Shown here one piece after another: positions 1 through 8,270 of a DNA stretch of 64,000 nt (position 1 is the stretch's first letter; each line of letters opens with the position of its first letter). The notes below the pieces were generated by a model. It was not told the DNA's origin. It saw nothing but the letters and a program-made list of their open reading frames with translations, and ran no database searches. Both the position numbers and the translations under genes were made by a program. The DNA lies in the NCBI GenBank assembly GCA_947174505.1, contig CAMWJF010000010.1, forward strand, positions 1-64,000, read 5' to 3'. The DNA comes from an uncultured Lachnospiraceae bacterium (GTDB taxonomy: Bacteria; Bacillota; Clostridia; Lachnospirales; Lachnospiraceae).

Positions 1-52
1 GCACAGGATGTCCGTCCTGCTCCTGCTGCTCCAGCCGCTCATCCCGCGTGTC
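1..52 (-). other. coding-like fragment at the window edge without a visible start
   Basis: Read on the minus strand after the TGA at 53-55, this short stretch gives a charged peptide (SEIDTRDERLEQ...) with G/C-ending codons typical of the neighbouring genes, open to the window edge. It lies in the same frame as the gene ending at 68 but behind TAG and TGA stops, and no ATG, GTG or TTG opens it. It could be the start of the next gene using an unusual start codon, a remnant, or chance. The next few hundred bases outside the window would decide. Confidence 0.25.
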
Positions 53-67
53 GATCTCGGATCACCC

Positions 68-430
68 CTAATCATAAAAAAAAAAAACGTTTTCCTCTTC
101 CAGAATCTCCTTCACCATCGGATTCACTGGCTCCACCACCGCCAGCGACACACCCGAGGTCTCCACAATCGCGCTGTAAGTTTCCTGCGCACCGGTAAAC
201 CCTGTGCGCTCCGCAAACACAGCAAAAGAAAAGCTGCAGCTGCTCATGAAAAAGACAGCCACAAAAACCATGCTGGCGTAACGCTTTCCATTGGTCTGAA
301 AATGCATACCCATATAATAGAAAGCAAGTGCCACAGATATACCTGCCAGACAGGGGTATTTCAGCAGTCTGCTTTTTTTTGCCGTATCGGTAAAGTATGT
401 TATTGTTTTTTGTCGAAAAGTATTTTCCAT
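68..430 (-). CDS. small membrane protein of unknown function
   Basis: I do not recognise this 120-residue protein. Two hydrophobic stretches are visible (around residues 24-42 and 53-74), separated by a short basic loop, so it is probably a two-pass membrane protein or a single pass with a second exported segment; the rest is soluble. The start is taken at 430, where a GAGGACGG ribosome binding site precedes ATG; the upstream ATG at 466 has none. The last codons run through a 12-base T tract (VFFFYD, then TAG), so the C-terminus may depend on the exact tract length. It is the last gene before the window edge. Confidence 0.5.
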   Translation of the reverse strand: MENTFRQKTITYFTDTAKKSRLLKYPCLAGISVALAFYYMGMHFQTNGKRYASMVFVAVFFMSSCSFSFAVFAERTGFTGAQETYSAIVETSGVSLAVVEPVNPMVKEILEEENVFFFYD

Positions 431-854
431 TCCGTCCTCAAATCCTGTCGCCTTCAATTCTGTCATATATCATAACACATAAAATTTATTTGTACACCCC
501 TTTTTTATGTAAATCTGTCAAATTTCTCTCTTTTTTTTATCTCTTTCCCCTTCGATTTGATTTTTCCTGACATCTCTCCCATACCGTATCCCGCACACCG
601 TTTTTTTTCTTCCTTCTTTCCCGTAACCCGGCTCTTGCTTTTTAAACAGAATATGATATGCTGAATACGGGCAAAAACGTGTTTTTCTCCATACATATTA
701 TGTGCTATTCGTTTTTCCGCACATATTGGCGGCACGGCTGCTGCTCCGATCGTATTTCATTGTACATTTTATATTTCATGTGCAATTTAATTATGCAGGA
801 TATCCTGCATGCTGTTTTCAGAAAACTTCAAATCACTCAAGAAAGGATCAGACA
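431..854. other. T-rich intergenic region between divergent genes
   Basis: No gene is supported in these 424 bases. The plus strand is very T-rich between about 500 and 660, with runs of 6 to 9 T. A TTGACA hexamer occurs on the minus strand at 516-521 but I see no good -10 at proper distance. Towards aroC the only clear structure is the perfect palindrome listed separately. The aroC leader could be close to 200 nt if transcription starts near 670-680, where TTGCTT is followed 16 bp later by a TATGCT hexamer. Confidence 0.4.
793..810. promoter_or_regulatory. perfect 18-bp palindrome upstream of aroC
   Basis: ATGCAGGAT is followed directly by its exact reverse complement ATCCTGCAT, ending 44 bp before the aroC start codon. 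It has no T tract, so it is not a terminator. Length and position fit a binding site for a dimeric repressor, or a small hairpin in the aroC leader. Function is inferred only. Confidence 0.4.
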
Positions 855-1955
855 ATGGCAGGTTCAACACTGGGAATTATCTATCAAATCACTACCTGGG
901 GCGAATCCCACGGCGCCGGACTCGGCGTTGTCGTAGATGGATGCCCCGCCGGATTACCACTAACTGTAAACGATATCCAATCACATCTGGACAGACGAAA
1001 ACCCGGACAGAGCAGGATTACCACCTCCCGCAGGGAAGCGGATGCCGTGGAAATCCTCTCCGGCATTTTTGAGGGAAAAACAACGGGAACCCCTATTTCC
1101 CTGCTGATACGAAACACTTCACAGCGTTCCGGGGACTATACGGATATTGCCGCGTGCTACCGTCCCGGCCACGCCGACTATACGTTTGATCAGAAATACG
1201 GCTTCCGCGACTACCGGGGCGGCGGCCGATCCTCCGGGCGGGAGACCATCGGCCGTGTTGCCGCCGGGGCTATTGCCGCAAAGGCTCTCTCCGAGTTCGG
1301 AATCCGTCTTACGGCCTACACGAAATCCATCGGCCCCATAAGCATTGACCCGTCCGCCTTTGATCCGGCCGCTATCAGGGAAACTCCTACTTCCATGCCG
1401 GACCGGAACGCTTCTGCCCGCGCCGAAAAATATCTGTTGGACTGCATGAGTCATTATGATTCTGCCGGCGGGGTCATCGAGTGCGTGATAGACGGCGTAC
1501 CGGCAGGGCTGGGAGATCCCGTTTTTGAGAAGCTGGACGCCAATCTGGCAAAGGCTGTCATGTCCATAGGCGCAGTCAAGGCCGTGGAAATCGGCGACGG
1601 CATCGAGGTTTCCACCCGCAACGGCTCTTCCAACAACGATCCCTTCCGCATAAAGGACGGCCGGATCGTGAAAACCTCCAACCATGCCGGCGGCATTCTC
1701 GGCGGCATCAGCGACGGTTCTCAGATCGTGCTGCGCGCCCATATAAAGCCTACCCCCTCTATCTTCTCCCCACAGGATACCGTAAACAGGCAGAATGAGG
1801 AGGTGTGTATTTCCATCAAAGGGCGGCACGACCCGGTGATCGTTCCACGGGCCGTCGTTGTGGTGGAATCCATGGCCGCCATCACTCTTTTAGATGCGCT
1901 TCTGGTGAATGCCGGTGCCAGAATGGATCATCTGAAAGCCATCTACAAAAATTAA
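855..1955 (+). CDS. aroC: chorismate synthase
   Basis: Catalyses the last common step of aromatic amino acid synthesis: anti-1,4-elimination of phosphate from 5-enolpyruvylshikimate-3-phosphate to chorismate, using reduced FMN. The N-terminal TTWGESHG motif, the FRDYRGGGRSSGRET motif and the HAGGILGG stretch are family signatures. The open frame extends upstream to 702, but the ATG at 855 follows AAAGGATC and gives 366 residues, the usual family length. It stands alone with its own terminator and is not next to other shikimate genes, although aromatic amino acid catabolism genes lie about 7 kb away. Confidence 0.97.
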   Translation: MAGSTLGIIYQITTWGESHGAGLGVVVDGCPAGLPLTVNDIQSHLDRRKPGQSRITTSRREADAVEILSGIFEGKTTGTPISLLIRNTSQRSGDYTDIAACYRPGHADYTFDQKYGFRDYRGGGRSSGRETIGRVAAGAIAAKALSEFGIRLTAYTKSIGPISIDPSAFDPAAIRETPTSMPDRNASARAEKYLLDCMSHYDSAGGVIECVIDGVPAGLGDPVFEKLDANLAKAVMSIGAVKAVEIGDGIEVSTRNGSSNNDPFRIKDGRIVKTSNHAGGILGGISDGSQIVLRAHIKPTPSIFSPQDTVNRQNEEVCISIKGRHDPVIVPRAVVVVESMAAITLLDALLVNAGARMDHLKAIYKN

Positions 1956-1963
1956 ATCAACAA

Positions 1964-2020
1964 GAAAAACGGCGTATATATTAAAATAAAATTTAATATA
2001 TGCGCCGTTTTTGTTTTTTT
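1964..2020 (+). terminator. intrinsic terminator of aroC
   Basis: A long AT-rich hairpin starts 9 bp after the aroC stop: an AAAAACGGCG-type arm of about 21 nt pairs with its complement (one G-U pair) and is followed by TTTTTGTTTTTTT. The symmetry means it could also work for the convergent gene on the other strand. Confidence 0.9.
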
Positions 2021-2120
2021 CTCTTCTGCCGCAGATAAAGTGTCCCAACTTAAGTTAACCACTTCGTTTCCGTCTTCTCTGCCGCAATATCACATGGTAA
2101 CATTTGCTATTTTCGTTATA

Positions 2121-2975
2121 TCATCCGTTATTTTCCCGTATCACAATCTCACCCGAGCATTCCATAACGGGAGTTTCTCTTATAATTTCCCCCACGCTGT
2201 CCACCGTGATGATCCCCGATCTCGGATTTTTGATAGAAATCACATGTCCCTTCACATCCGCCACCACATCCGAATACTCAAAGGACAGATCCGTATCCTC
2301 CATGGTACAGTTGACAAGCTTCAAATTTTTACAGTAACACAGCGGCTGGGTTCCGATAATCTTACAGTCGATCAGGGTCAGTCCGTCGGAAAACCATGCA
2401 AGATATTCCCCTTTTACCACAGAATTTCTGACCGTCACATTCTCACTGTGCCAGAAAGCATCTTTGGTATCCAGCACACAATCCGTAATTTCCAGATTTT
2501 TCATATACTGAAAGGAATATTTCCCTTTCATTTTCACACGATCCAGCTTTACGTCCCTGCTGTCAAAAAACAGATACTCCGACTCAATCTCCGAATCTGT
2601 CAGTGTAACCTCTGCTGATTTCCAGCCAAACTCCTGCGATACGATATGGCAGTCCTCCAGCCGAATCCGTTCACACTCCCTGACCGCCTTGATACCGCCC
2701 AGCGTGGAATTTCGTATCACGCCGTCCGACGCATACCAGATCGCCGCCCTCGTCAGCTCATCCATGGTCGAATGCTCCATGGTAAACTTTTTCACATGCC
2801 ACAGGGGATATCGCAAAGAAAAGGTACAGTCTGCCAGATTTACATCCCTGGATTCCTTCAGTACCGACTCTCCATCCGCCGGACCTGCAAACACACAATT
2901 CTTTACATCCGCTTCCTGTAAATGATATAACGCCCGTTCTTCATCGAACTGGCTGTCAGCAACCGTTGTTCTCAT
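2121..2975 (-). CDS. DUF3737 family right-handed beta-helix protein
   Basis: A 284-residue protein made almost wholly of short strand repeats of the type 'L-x-D-C-x-I' and 'V-x-N-S-x-V' (for example LEDCHIVSQ, ITDCVLDTK, LIDCKIIGT), which is the pattern of a parallel beta-helix and matches the DUF3737 family. There is no signal peptide or membrane segment, so it is cytoplasmic. Biochemical function is unknown for the family. ATG follows GGAGGAACCAC. It converges on aroC and shares the terminator region with it. Confidence 0.85.
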   Translation of the reverse strand: MRTTVADSQFDEERALYHLQEADVKNCVFAGPADGESVLKESRDVNLADCTFSLRYPLWHVKKFTMEHSTMDELTRAAIWYASDGVIRNSTLGGIKAVRECERIRLEDCHIVSQEFGWKSAEVTLTDSEIESEYLFFDSRDVKLDRVKMKGKYSFQYMKNLEITDCVLDTKDAFWHSENVTVRNSVVKGEYLAWFSDGLTLIDCKIIGTQPLCYCKNLKLVNCTMEDTDLSFEYSDVVADVKGHVISIKNPRSGIITVDSVGEIIRETPVMECSGEIVIRENNG

Positions 2976-2998
2976 GTGGTTCCTCCTATCTGTTATGA

Positions 2999-3080
2999 TT
3001 ATCGTAGTGCAATTGTCGCGGTGAGCAGGCTTCCCGCTCCGCTTATCCGGCTGGATGCGCGCTACTCATTGCCTTCGCGA
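2999..3080. repeat. interspersed repeat, copy 1 (gene-end family)
   Basis: The stretch with CGGTGAGCA-GCT-CCCGC and ending CTCATTGCC-TCGCGAA is clearly related to positions 58959-59030. Both copies sit at the 3' side of a minus-strand gene. Here the repeat runs into the coding end of the GH25 gene, supplying its last five codons and stop. Alignment was by eye; identity is about 70 to 75 percent over 65 bp. Confidence 0.6.
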
Positions 3081-4756
3081 AGATAGCTGGTTATGGCATA
3101 GACTGTCTGTCCGTTGTATGAAAGCCTCGACCAGCCGTAATCTTCATTAATTCCTGTCCTTGTGGCGTACTCTCCACTGTGCAGAACCGCAACGACTACG
3201 GCATCCGGATTGGTCACGCTGGGAAGCGCCCGCAAATTCACTTCGATCTTCGCTGTCACCTGCTCATTGCGCTCCGCAAATTTTGTCTTTAACCCATCAC
3301 CACTGCCCGCGCCCTCCTGCATCCCTGTCTTCGGCGCCTGATAGGCAAGATCCGTGGTCAGATAGCTGCTCACCGCGTAGACTGTCTGCCCGTTATAGGA
3401 AAGTCTTGACCAGCCGCTGTCGCTCACGCCCGTTCTCTTAACCGTCTCTCCGTTTTTCAGGGTATACACCACCGTACTGTCTTCCCCCTGACTGGGAATA
3501 TTGCGCAGATTGGTAGAATCCTTGGCTGTCACCTCCTCATCTACCGCGGTAAACGGCATCAGCGCCTCCACATCCGCGCTGGCCTCCTCCGGCGTTTCCT
3601 CATTCTGCGCACCGGCTGTTCCTTCATAGCCAAAATAAGCAATATTCACGTCCACCGGCTGGCTGATGCCGGCGACGGTTCCCCGGTTGGTGTACTGCCA
3701 CATGGCATGTACGCCGCCGTAGGAAGACTTTTCTGTCTGGGGATAGGGTGCCGCGGGATACTGGGACACCCAGATCCGATAGCTTTTCTCAATCCGGGAA
3801 GTCTCCCACTTCGCATCGCCTGTCAGCTCATGCATGGAGGAATAGAACATGGGCGTATAACCTCTCTCATAAATTCTATTCAGAAAGGCAATGGCTATGT
3901 CTGTTCTCTGCGCGGCAGACAGACCGTACTGCGCGCTGTCCGCCCGCTCAAACCCTTCGCAGTCAAAAGCCACGGGATAAGTAATCTGATACTGTGAAAT
4001 ATAATCGGCCGTCCAGTCAGCCTCCGCCCTCGCTTCCTCCTCACTGACAGCGGTCGAAAAGAAATACGCGCCGAGCTTAATGCCGTTTTTCTGCGCTTCC
4101 TGCATATTGTACCGGGCATTGCTGTCGGCAATGATCTCCCGGCTTTCGTTCATGCGGTATCCCACCCGCACCATGGCGAAGTCAACGCCGGAGGCTGCCA
4201 CCTGTGCCCAGTCAATCGTTCCCTGATATCTGGCCACGTCGATTCCGAAAGTGATCTCATCCGTCTCCGCCGCCGCTTCGGAGGAAAGAAGCTCGCTCAC
4301 ATCCACCTCCGTGCCCTGCTCGGTACTCATCGTCTCCGTCTCCAGGTCCTGTTCTTCCTGCGCCGGTTTCCCGTTGTCCCCGTCCGCTGCGTCTCCTCCA
4401 TCCGAAAAGTCCTCAGCTTCTTCCGTCTGTGCAGATCCCGCCTGCGTCCCCTGCTCCTCTTCCGGCCCGTCGTCTGCCTCCGTTTCCTCCTGCGGCTCTG
4501 TAAGCTTCACGGCTGCCGGGACCGTTTCTTCCGTTTTCTCTCTTCCCCGGAACAGAAAAACGGCAGCCACCACAACAATCACAGCAACAATTGCTATCAC
4601 AGAAGGAAACAGCACTCTGTGTACAAACCAGCGCGTCTTCTCATCCAGCTCCTCGTCAAACGCCTCGTCATCGTCATCCTCCGCCACCTCTGGCGGACCA
4701 TATTCCTCATCGTCCAGATCCACAAACTCCAGATCGTTATCCTTATGCGATTTCAC
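3062..4756 (-). CDS. membrane-anchored GH25 lysozyme with two SH3 domains
   Basis: A 564-residue cell-wall hydrolase. Order: acidic N-terminal tail, a membrane segment (about residues 47-70), a long acidic/Ser-Thr linker to about 165, a GH25 muramidase domain (about 170-380) and two bacterial SH3 domains near residues 405-465 and 490-562. The GH25 domain has GIDVARYQG at its first strand and the catalytic D-x-E in AFDCEGFE. GH25 enzymes cut the beta-1,4 bond between MurNAc and GlcNAc; the SH3 parts probably bind wall peptides. Start is GTG after AGGAGAGG. The last residues (REGNE) are encoded inside an interspersed repeat. A second GH25 protein lies at 56817-57956. Confidence 0.9.
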   Translation of the reverse strand: MKSHKDNDLEFVDLDDEEYGPPEVAEDDDDEAFDEELDEKTRWFVHRVLFPSVIAIVAVIVVVAAVFLFRGREKTEETVPAAVKLTEPQEETEADDGPEEEQGTQAGSAQTEEAEDFSDGGDAADGDNGKPAQEEQDLETETMSTEQGTEVDVSELLSSEAAAETDEITFGIDVARYQGTIDWAQVAASGVDFAMVRVGYRMNESREIIADSNARYNMQEAQKNGIKLGAYFFSTAVSEEEARAEADWTADYISQYQITYPVAFDCEGFERADSAQYGLSAAQRTDIAIAFLNRIYERGYTPMFYSSMHELTGDAKWETSRIEKSYRIWVSQYPAAPYPQTEKSSYGGVHAMWQYTNRGTVAGISQPVDVNIAYFGYEGTAGAQNEETPEEASADVEALMPFTAVDEEVTAKDSTNLRNIPSQGEDSTVVYTLKNGETVKRTGVSDSGWSRLSYNGQTVYAVSSYLTTDLAYQAPKTGMQEGAGSGDGLKTKFAERNEQVTAKIEVNLRALPSVTNPDAVVVAVLHSGEYATRTGINEDYGWSRLSYNGQTVYAITSYLREGNE

Positions 4757-4832
4757 AGCACACCTCTCCTATATTTTCGTGAATTGCCCTGTTTCTTCTC
4801 TCATACCCAATAACATATCATTCGTTATTTAA

Positions 4833-5816
4833 TTAAAAGCTCTCCAGAAGTTCCAGATAAAATTCGTAATAATCCTTTCTGTTCTCCTTCATAAACTGGA
4901 TCGCAGACTTCGGATGCTGGTTCAGAAGGCCGGTCAGAAGATAGGGCACATCATATCCCCATGTCACACCGGATTCCTTCAGCGGGTTGATCTCCCTCTC
5001 AATAAAACGAAGAATCGGATTAACATTATACTTCGGATTTTTTAAAAAGCCAAGAAGCAATTCACTGGGGCAGTTTCCACAGCCCCGTCCCATGCCGTTC
5101 ACTGTGGCATCCAGATAGCTTACGCCCATGATGACAACCTCTGTCGTGTTGGCAAAAGCAAGCTGCTGGTTGTTATGCGCATGAATCCCGACCTTTTTCC
5201 CGTACTTGGCCGCCACCTCCAGATACTTATCTGCAAGCCGCCTTGCCTGCTCCGGGTACAGAGAGCCATAGCTGTCCACCAGATAAATCGTACCCACGCT
5301 GCTTTGCCCAAGCAGATCAAGCGCTGCGTCAAGATCCGTCTCGTTGCCTTTGGAGATCGCCATGATATTAACGGTAGTCTCATAGCCCTTCTTCGTGCAG
5401 TCCTCGATCATTTCAACGGCCGCCGGTATGGTATTGATATAAGTTGCCACCCGCACCAGGTCGATCGGACTGTCCTTCTTATTCAGAATATCCTTTCTGA
5501 AATCGCACCGTCCCACATCCGCCATCACGGCAATCTTCATATCCGTCTTGTTGTCGCCCACAACGGCCCGGATATCCTTGTCATCACAGAACTTCCATTT
5601 GCCGAACTTATTTACATCAAACATCTCCTTGGAAGCCTTGTACCCAAACTCCATGTAATCCACGCCTGCCTTGATATTCGCGCGGTACAGTCCTTTGACA
5701 AACTCATCCGTAAAATAAAAGTCATTTACCAGTCCGCCGTCCCGCAGCGTACAGTCCACCACCTTAATATCCGGCGCGTAAGACATAAGTGTTCTGCCCT
5801 TTGCCCTCTTTTCCAT
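4833..5816 (-). CDS. DRE-TIM metallolyase family aldolase
   Basis: A 327-residue TIM-barrel protein related to 4-hydroxy-2-oxovalerate aldolase and HMG-CoA lyase. The signature DCTLRDGG is at residues about 20-27, the metal-binding HAHNN near 200 and GMGRGCGN near 228. The family cleaves or forms C-C bonds at a metal-bound enolate, usually with pyruvate as one product. No acylating aldehyde dehydrogenase partner is adjacent, so the substrate cannot be named. The ATG at 5816 follows GGGTGG; an internal ATG (MSYAPD) is a possible alternative. It is followed closely by the GH25 gene with no functional link evident. Confidence 0.8.
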   Translation of the reverse strand: MEKRAKGRTLMSYAPDIKVVDCTLRDGGLVNDFYFTDEFVKGLYRANIKAGVDYMEFGYKASKEMFDVNKFGKWKFCDDKDIRAVVGDNKTDMKIAVMADVGRCDFRKDILNKKDSPIDLVRVATYINTIPAAVEMIEDCTKKGYETTVNIMAISKGNETDLDAALDLLGQSSVGTIYLVDSYGSLYPEQARRLADKYLEVAAKYGKKVGIHAHNNQQLAFANTTEVVIMGVSYLDATVNGMGRGCGNCPSELLLGFLKNPKYNVNPILRFIEREINPLKESGVTWGYDVPYLLTGLLNQHPKSAIQFMKENRKDYYEFYLELLESF

Positions 5817-5888
5817 CACTCATCCACCCTTTCTTTTCTTATACGGCTTATTTGTAACAACCGCTATTTCTATTAGTCTTCCCGCTTC

Positions 5889-7115
5889 CTACTCCGCCAG
5901 AATTTTCTTAAAGCTCTTTTTGCCCTTCTTCACGATAAACTCCTCAGCCGCAATTTCCTCTCTCGTGTAACAGGTCTTTACATCCGTCACTTTCCCGCCT
6001 TTCACGGTCACGCCGCCCTGTTCTACCGCCCTGCGGGCCTCGGAACGGGATGCCGCAAGCCCGGCCGCCACCAAAACGCCCTGAATGTCTATTTTTCCAT
6101 CCTTATAATCTTCTGCTTTCAAGGTTACTGTCGGCATATTCTCTGAACTGCCGCCGCCCGCAAAAAGTGCTTTTGACGCCTCCTTCGCCTTTCCGGCCTC
6201 CTCCTCGCCGTGTACCAGATTGGTCAGCTCATAGGCCAGAATCTCCTTCGCCTCGTTCAACTGGCTGCCCTCCCAGCGGTCCATCTCCTCGATCTGCGAA
6301 AGGGGCAGGACGGTAAGCATCCGCAGACATTTGAGTACGTCGGCGTCATCCACATTGCGCCAGTACTGGTAGAACTCAAAAGGCGTTGTCTTGTTGGGAT
6401 CAAGCCAAACCGCGCCCTTCTGGGTCTTGCCCATCTTCTTGCCTTCAGAGTTCATAAGGAGGGTAATGGTCATGGCGTAGGCATCCTTGGAAAGCTTCCT
6501 GCGGATCAGGTCCGTGCCGCCCAGCATGTTGCTCCACTGGTCGTCGCCGCCAAACTGCATGTTACAGCCGTATCTCTTGTAAAGCTCCAGAAAATCGTAG
6601 CTCTGCATAATCATGTAATTAAACTCGAGAAAGCTCAATCCCTTCTCCATCCGCTGCTTATAGCACTCCGCCCGCAGCATGTTGTTCACGGAGAAGCAGG
6701 CTCCCACTTCCCTGATAAACTCCACATAATTCAGGTCAAGCAACCAGTCCGCGTTGTTCACCATCAGCGCCTTCCCCTCGGAAAAGTCGATAAAACGGCT
6801 CATCTGCTTTTTAAAACACTCGCAGTTGTGCTCAATGGTTTCCTTCGTCATCATGGATCGCATGTCCGTCCTGCCGGAAGGGTCACCGATCATGGCCGTT
6901 CCGCCGCCGATCAGCGCGATAGGCTTATTGCCCGCCTCCTGTAATCTCTTCATCAGACATAACGCCATAAAGTGCCCTACATGCAGGCTGTCCGCCGTGG
7001 GATCGAACCCGATATAAAAGGTCGCCTTTCCGTTATTGATCAGATCGCGGATCTCCTCCGCGTCTGTGAGCTGCGCAAGAAGCCCTCTCGCCTGTAATTC
7101 TTCGTAGATTCCCAT
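5889..7115 (-). CDS. tyrS: tyrosyl-tRNA synthetase
   Basis: Attaches tyrosine to tRNA-Tyr. It is a class I synthetase of 408 residues with the HIGH-type motif HVGH near residue 47, the KMSKS-type motif KMGKT near 230 and a C-terminal S4 RNA-binding domain (about 340-405). The open frame continues upstream to 7205, but the ATG at 7113-7115 is preceded by AAGGAG and yields the standard N-terminus; the upstream codons fall in the leader RNA. Expression is controlled by the T-box leader just upstream. The next gene downstream (aldolase) is 72 bp away. Confidence 0.97.
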   Translation of the reverse strand: MGIYEELQARGLLAQLTDAEEIRDLINNGKATFYIGFDPTADSLHVGHFMALCLMKRLQEAGNKPIALIGGGTAMIGDPSGRTDMRSMMTKETIEHNCECFKKQMSRFIDFSEGKALMVNNADWLLDLNYVEFIREVGACFSVNNMLRAECYKQRMEKGLSFLEFNYMIMQSYDFLELYKRYGCNMQFGGDDQWSNMLGGTDLIRRKLSKDAYAMTITLLMNSEGKKMGKTQKGAVWLDPNKTTPFEFYQYWRNVDDADVLKCLRMLTVLPLSQIEEMDRWEGSQLNEAKEILAYELTNLVHGEEEAGKAKEASKALFAGGGSSENMPTVTLKAEDYKDGKIDIQGVLVAAGLAASRSEARRAVEQGGVTVKGGKVTDVKTCYTREEIAAEEFIVKKGKKSFKKILAE

Positions 7116-7202
7116 CGTGATTGTCTCCTTTCCTTCTGTCCCTGTCGTCTTCTGACTCTGCTTCATCAGCAGACTCGAAATGCTTCGCATTTCCCGTCCG
7201 CA

Positions 7203-7612
7203 CAAAATACCCCCGTCCCGATTATCAGGACGAGGGTTAAACTCGTGTTACCACCTAATTTCACAGACGGCTCGCACCGACTGCCTCACTGAGTACGATC
7301 ATAAAAAATCGGGCGCCCGCGCGCTCGATTCAGAGAATGCTCCGCATTCTCCTTGAATGGTTTACGCTGTCGCAATTTCCTATAGAAATAAAATAGCGTC
7401 CGCTACCTTTCTAACGATACTCTCCTGCTGTAACGTGCATTCCTCCGTCGCGGCCTACTAAGCGCAAATACTGCCATTCTGCCGTGAAGCTCCGAGATGT
7501 ATTCATGGTAAAGTTCCCGCGCGCCTCTCATCCGCCGGCTGCTTTCTGTCCGTTTCCTGAACCACTACTTGTTCTCTTCAACGCCTGTCTTATTGTGTTA
7601 TACTGTTTTACT
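7203..7612 (-). promoter_or_regulatory. tyrosine T-box leader of tyrS, split by a repeat
   Basis: The minus strand carries the T-box core TAGGTGGTAACACG (about 7243-7256), whose ACGAG can pair with the following CTCGT as antiterminator, and the competing terminator CCCTCGTCC / GGACGGGGG followed by TATTTTG (7204-7236). A candidate specifier loop GAATACATC (about 7495-7503) contains UAC, a Tyr codon, after a GAGAG bulge-like element. Uncharged tRNA-Tyr binding would favour read-through. The leader is near 500 nt from start site to tyrS, much longer than usual, because an 89-bp repeat (7301-7389) lies between the stem I part and the antiterminator part. Confidence 0.85.
7301..7389 (-). repeat. 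90-bp interspersed repeat, copy A, inside the T-box
   Basis: Read on the minus strand it is nearly identical to 55895-55985 read on the plus strand. Both contain ATTTCTATAGG, GCGACAGCGTAAACC, the hairpin GGAGAATGC / GCATTCTC, then GAATCG, a second variable hairpin and ATTTTTTAT. In this copy the second hairpin is the perfect palindrome CGGGCGCCCG before the T-run, so the element looks like an intrinsic terminator in the direction of tyrS transcription. Confidence 0.9.
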
Positions 7613-7619
7613 GCCTTAT

Positions 7620-7648
7620 AATTTAAACGAAAAGAAATTGTTTGTCAA
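7620..7648 (-). promoter_or_regulatory. promoter of the tyrS leader
   Basis: On the minus strand, TTGACA (7643-7648) and TAAATT (7620-7625) are separated by exactly 17 bp. The predicted start, near 7612, lies just before the T-box leader. Confidence 0.75.
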
Positions 7649-7686
7649 CTGTTTTTTTTCGAGGTATTTTGCATTGGACGCGCCTT

Positions 7687-8118
7687 TTAATGGAGTCCTA
7701 AGTCCTCCCCGCCCATCGTACCGATCCCGGCCTTTTCCAGAACCTCCGCCAGTCCGTCCGTATCCGACACACGGAAAATCATGCACGCCTGCCCATCCTT
7801 CTGTCCGAATACGGAGTACATGTACTCCACGTCCATTCCCGCGTCGGAAATCACGCCAAGCACCTTGCTTAAGCCGCCGGGCGTATCAGGAACCGCCACA
7901 CCCACCACCGGCGTCATAGTCAGGATAAAGCCGCGTTCCAGAAGAATGGTGGAAGCCTTTGAAGCGTCATCCACGATCAGCCGCAAAACGCCGTAATCCG
8001 CTGTCTCCGCAATATTGAGCGCCCGCATATTCACCTGGTTCTCCGAGAGAATCCTTGTAATATCCGCAAGCTGTCCCGCTTTATTTTCCAGAAATACAGA
8101 TATCTGAGGTATTGTCAT
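7687..8118 (-). CDS. tandem ACT-domain protein
   Basis: A 143-residue protein with two ACT folds (about residues 3-70 and 72-140), beginning ISVFLENKAGQLADIT and containing PGGLSKVLGVI in the second. ACT domains bind small ligands, usually amino acids, and there is no catalytic domain attached. Stand-alone tandem ACT proteins are often encoded beside phenylacetate-CoA ligase, as here, which suggests a sensor or modulator of aromatic amino acid catabolism. Start at the ATG after ATGGAGAAAACT; the longer frame to 8184 lies in a hairpin-rich leader. It is the last gene of the seven-gene aryl cluster. Confidence 0.88.
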   Translation of the reverse strand: MTIPQISVFLENKAGQLADITRILSENQVNMRALNIAETADYGVLRLIVDDASKASTILLERGFILTMTPVVGVAVPDTPGGLSKVLGVISDAGMDVEYMYSVFGQKDGQACMIFRVSDTDGLAEVLEKAGIGTMGGEDLGLH

Positions 8119-8225
8119 AGTTTTCTCCATTTCTGCGCTGCTTTCTGCGCATAAACGAGTTTGTGGCAAGCAACGCGCAGACACAAATCTCGCGATTGAA
8201 AATTTTCATTTTCAATCTTATCTCC
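8119..8225 (-). repeat. 5'-leader hairpin repeat before the ACT gene
   Basis: On the minus strand: GATTGAAAAT-gaaa-ATTTTCAATC hairpin, then CGAGATTTGTG... pairing with CACAAACTCG, then a TGCGCA / GCGCAG stem directly before the ribosome binding site. The same order of hairpins is found at 24661-24763, and the last part is shared with 48438-48505. Confidence 0.7.
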
Positions 8226-8270
8226 TCTCTTACTCTTCAGTCATCCCTTCAACCTTCACCGGCACAGATC

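Noticed and set aside
431..792. Possible small genes upstream of aroC (frames at 505-735 minus and 658-936 plus)
   Set aside because: Homopolymer-rich sequence, no ribosome binding sites and no recognisable protein features.
7116..7205. N-terminal extension of tyrS by 30 codons
   Set aside because: The segment is leader RNA after the T-box terminator; the strong ribosome binding site and family N-terminus point to 7115.
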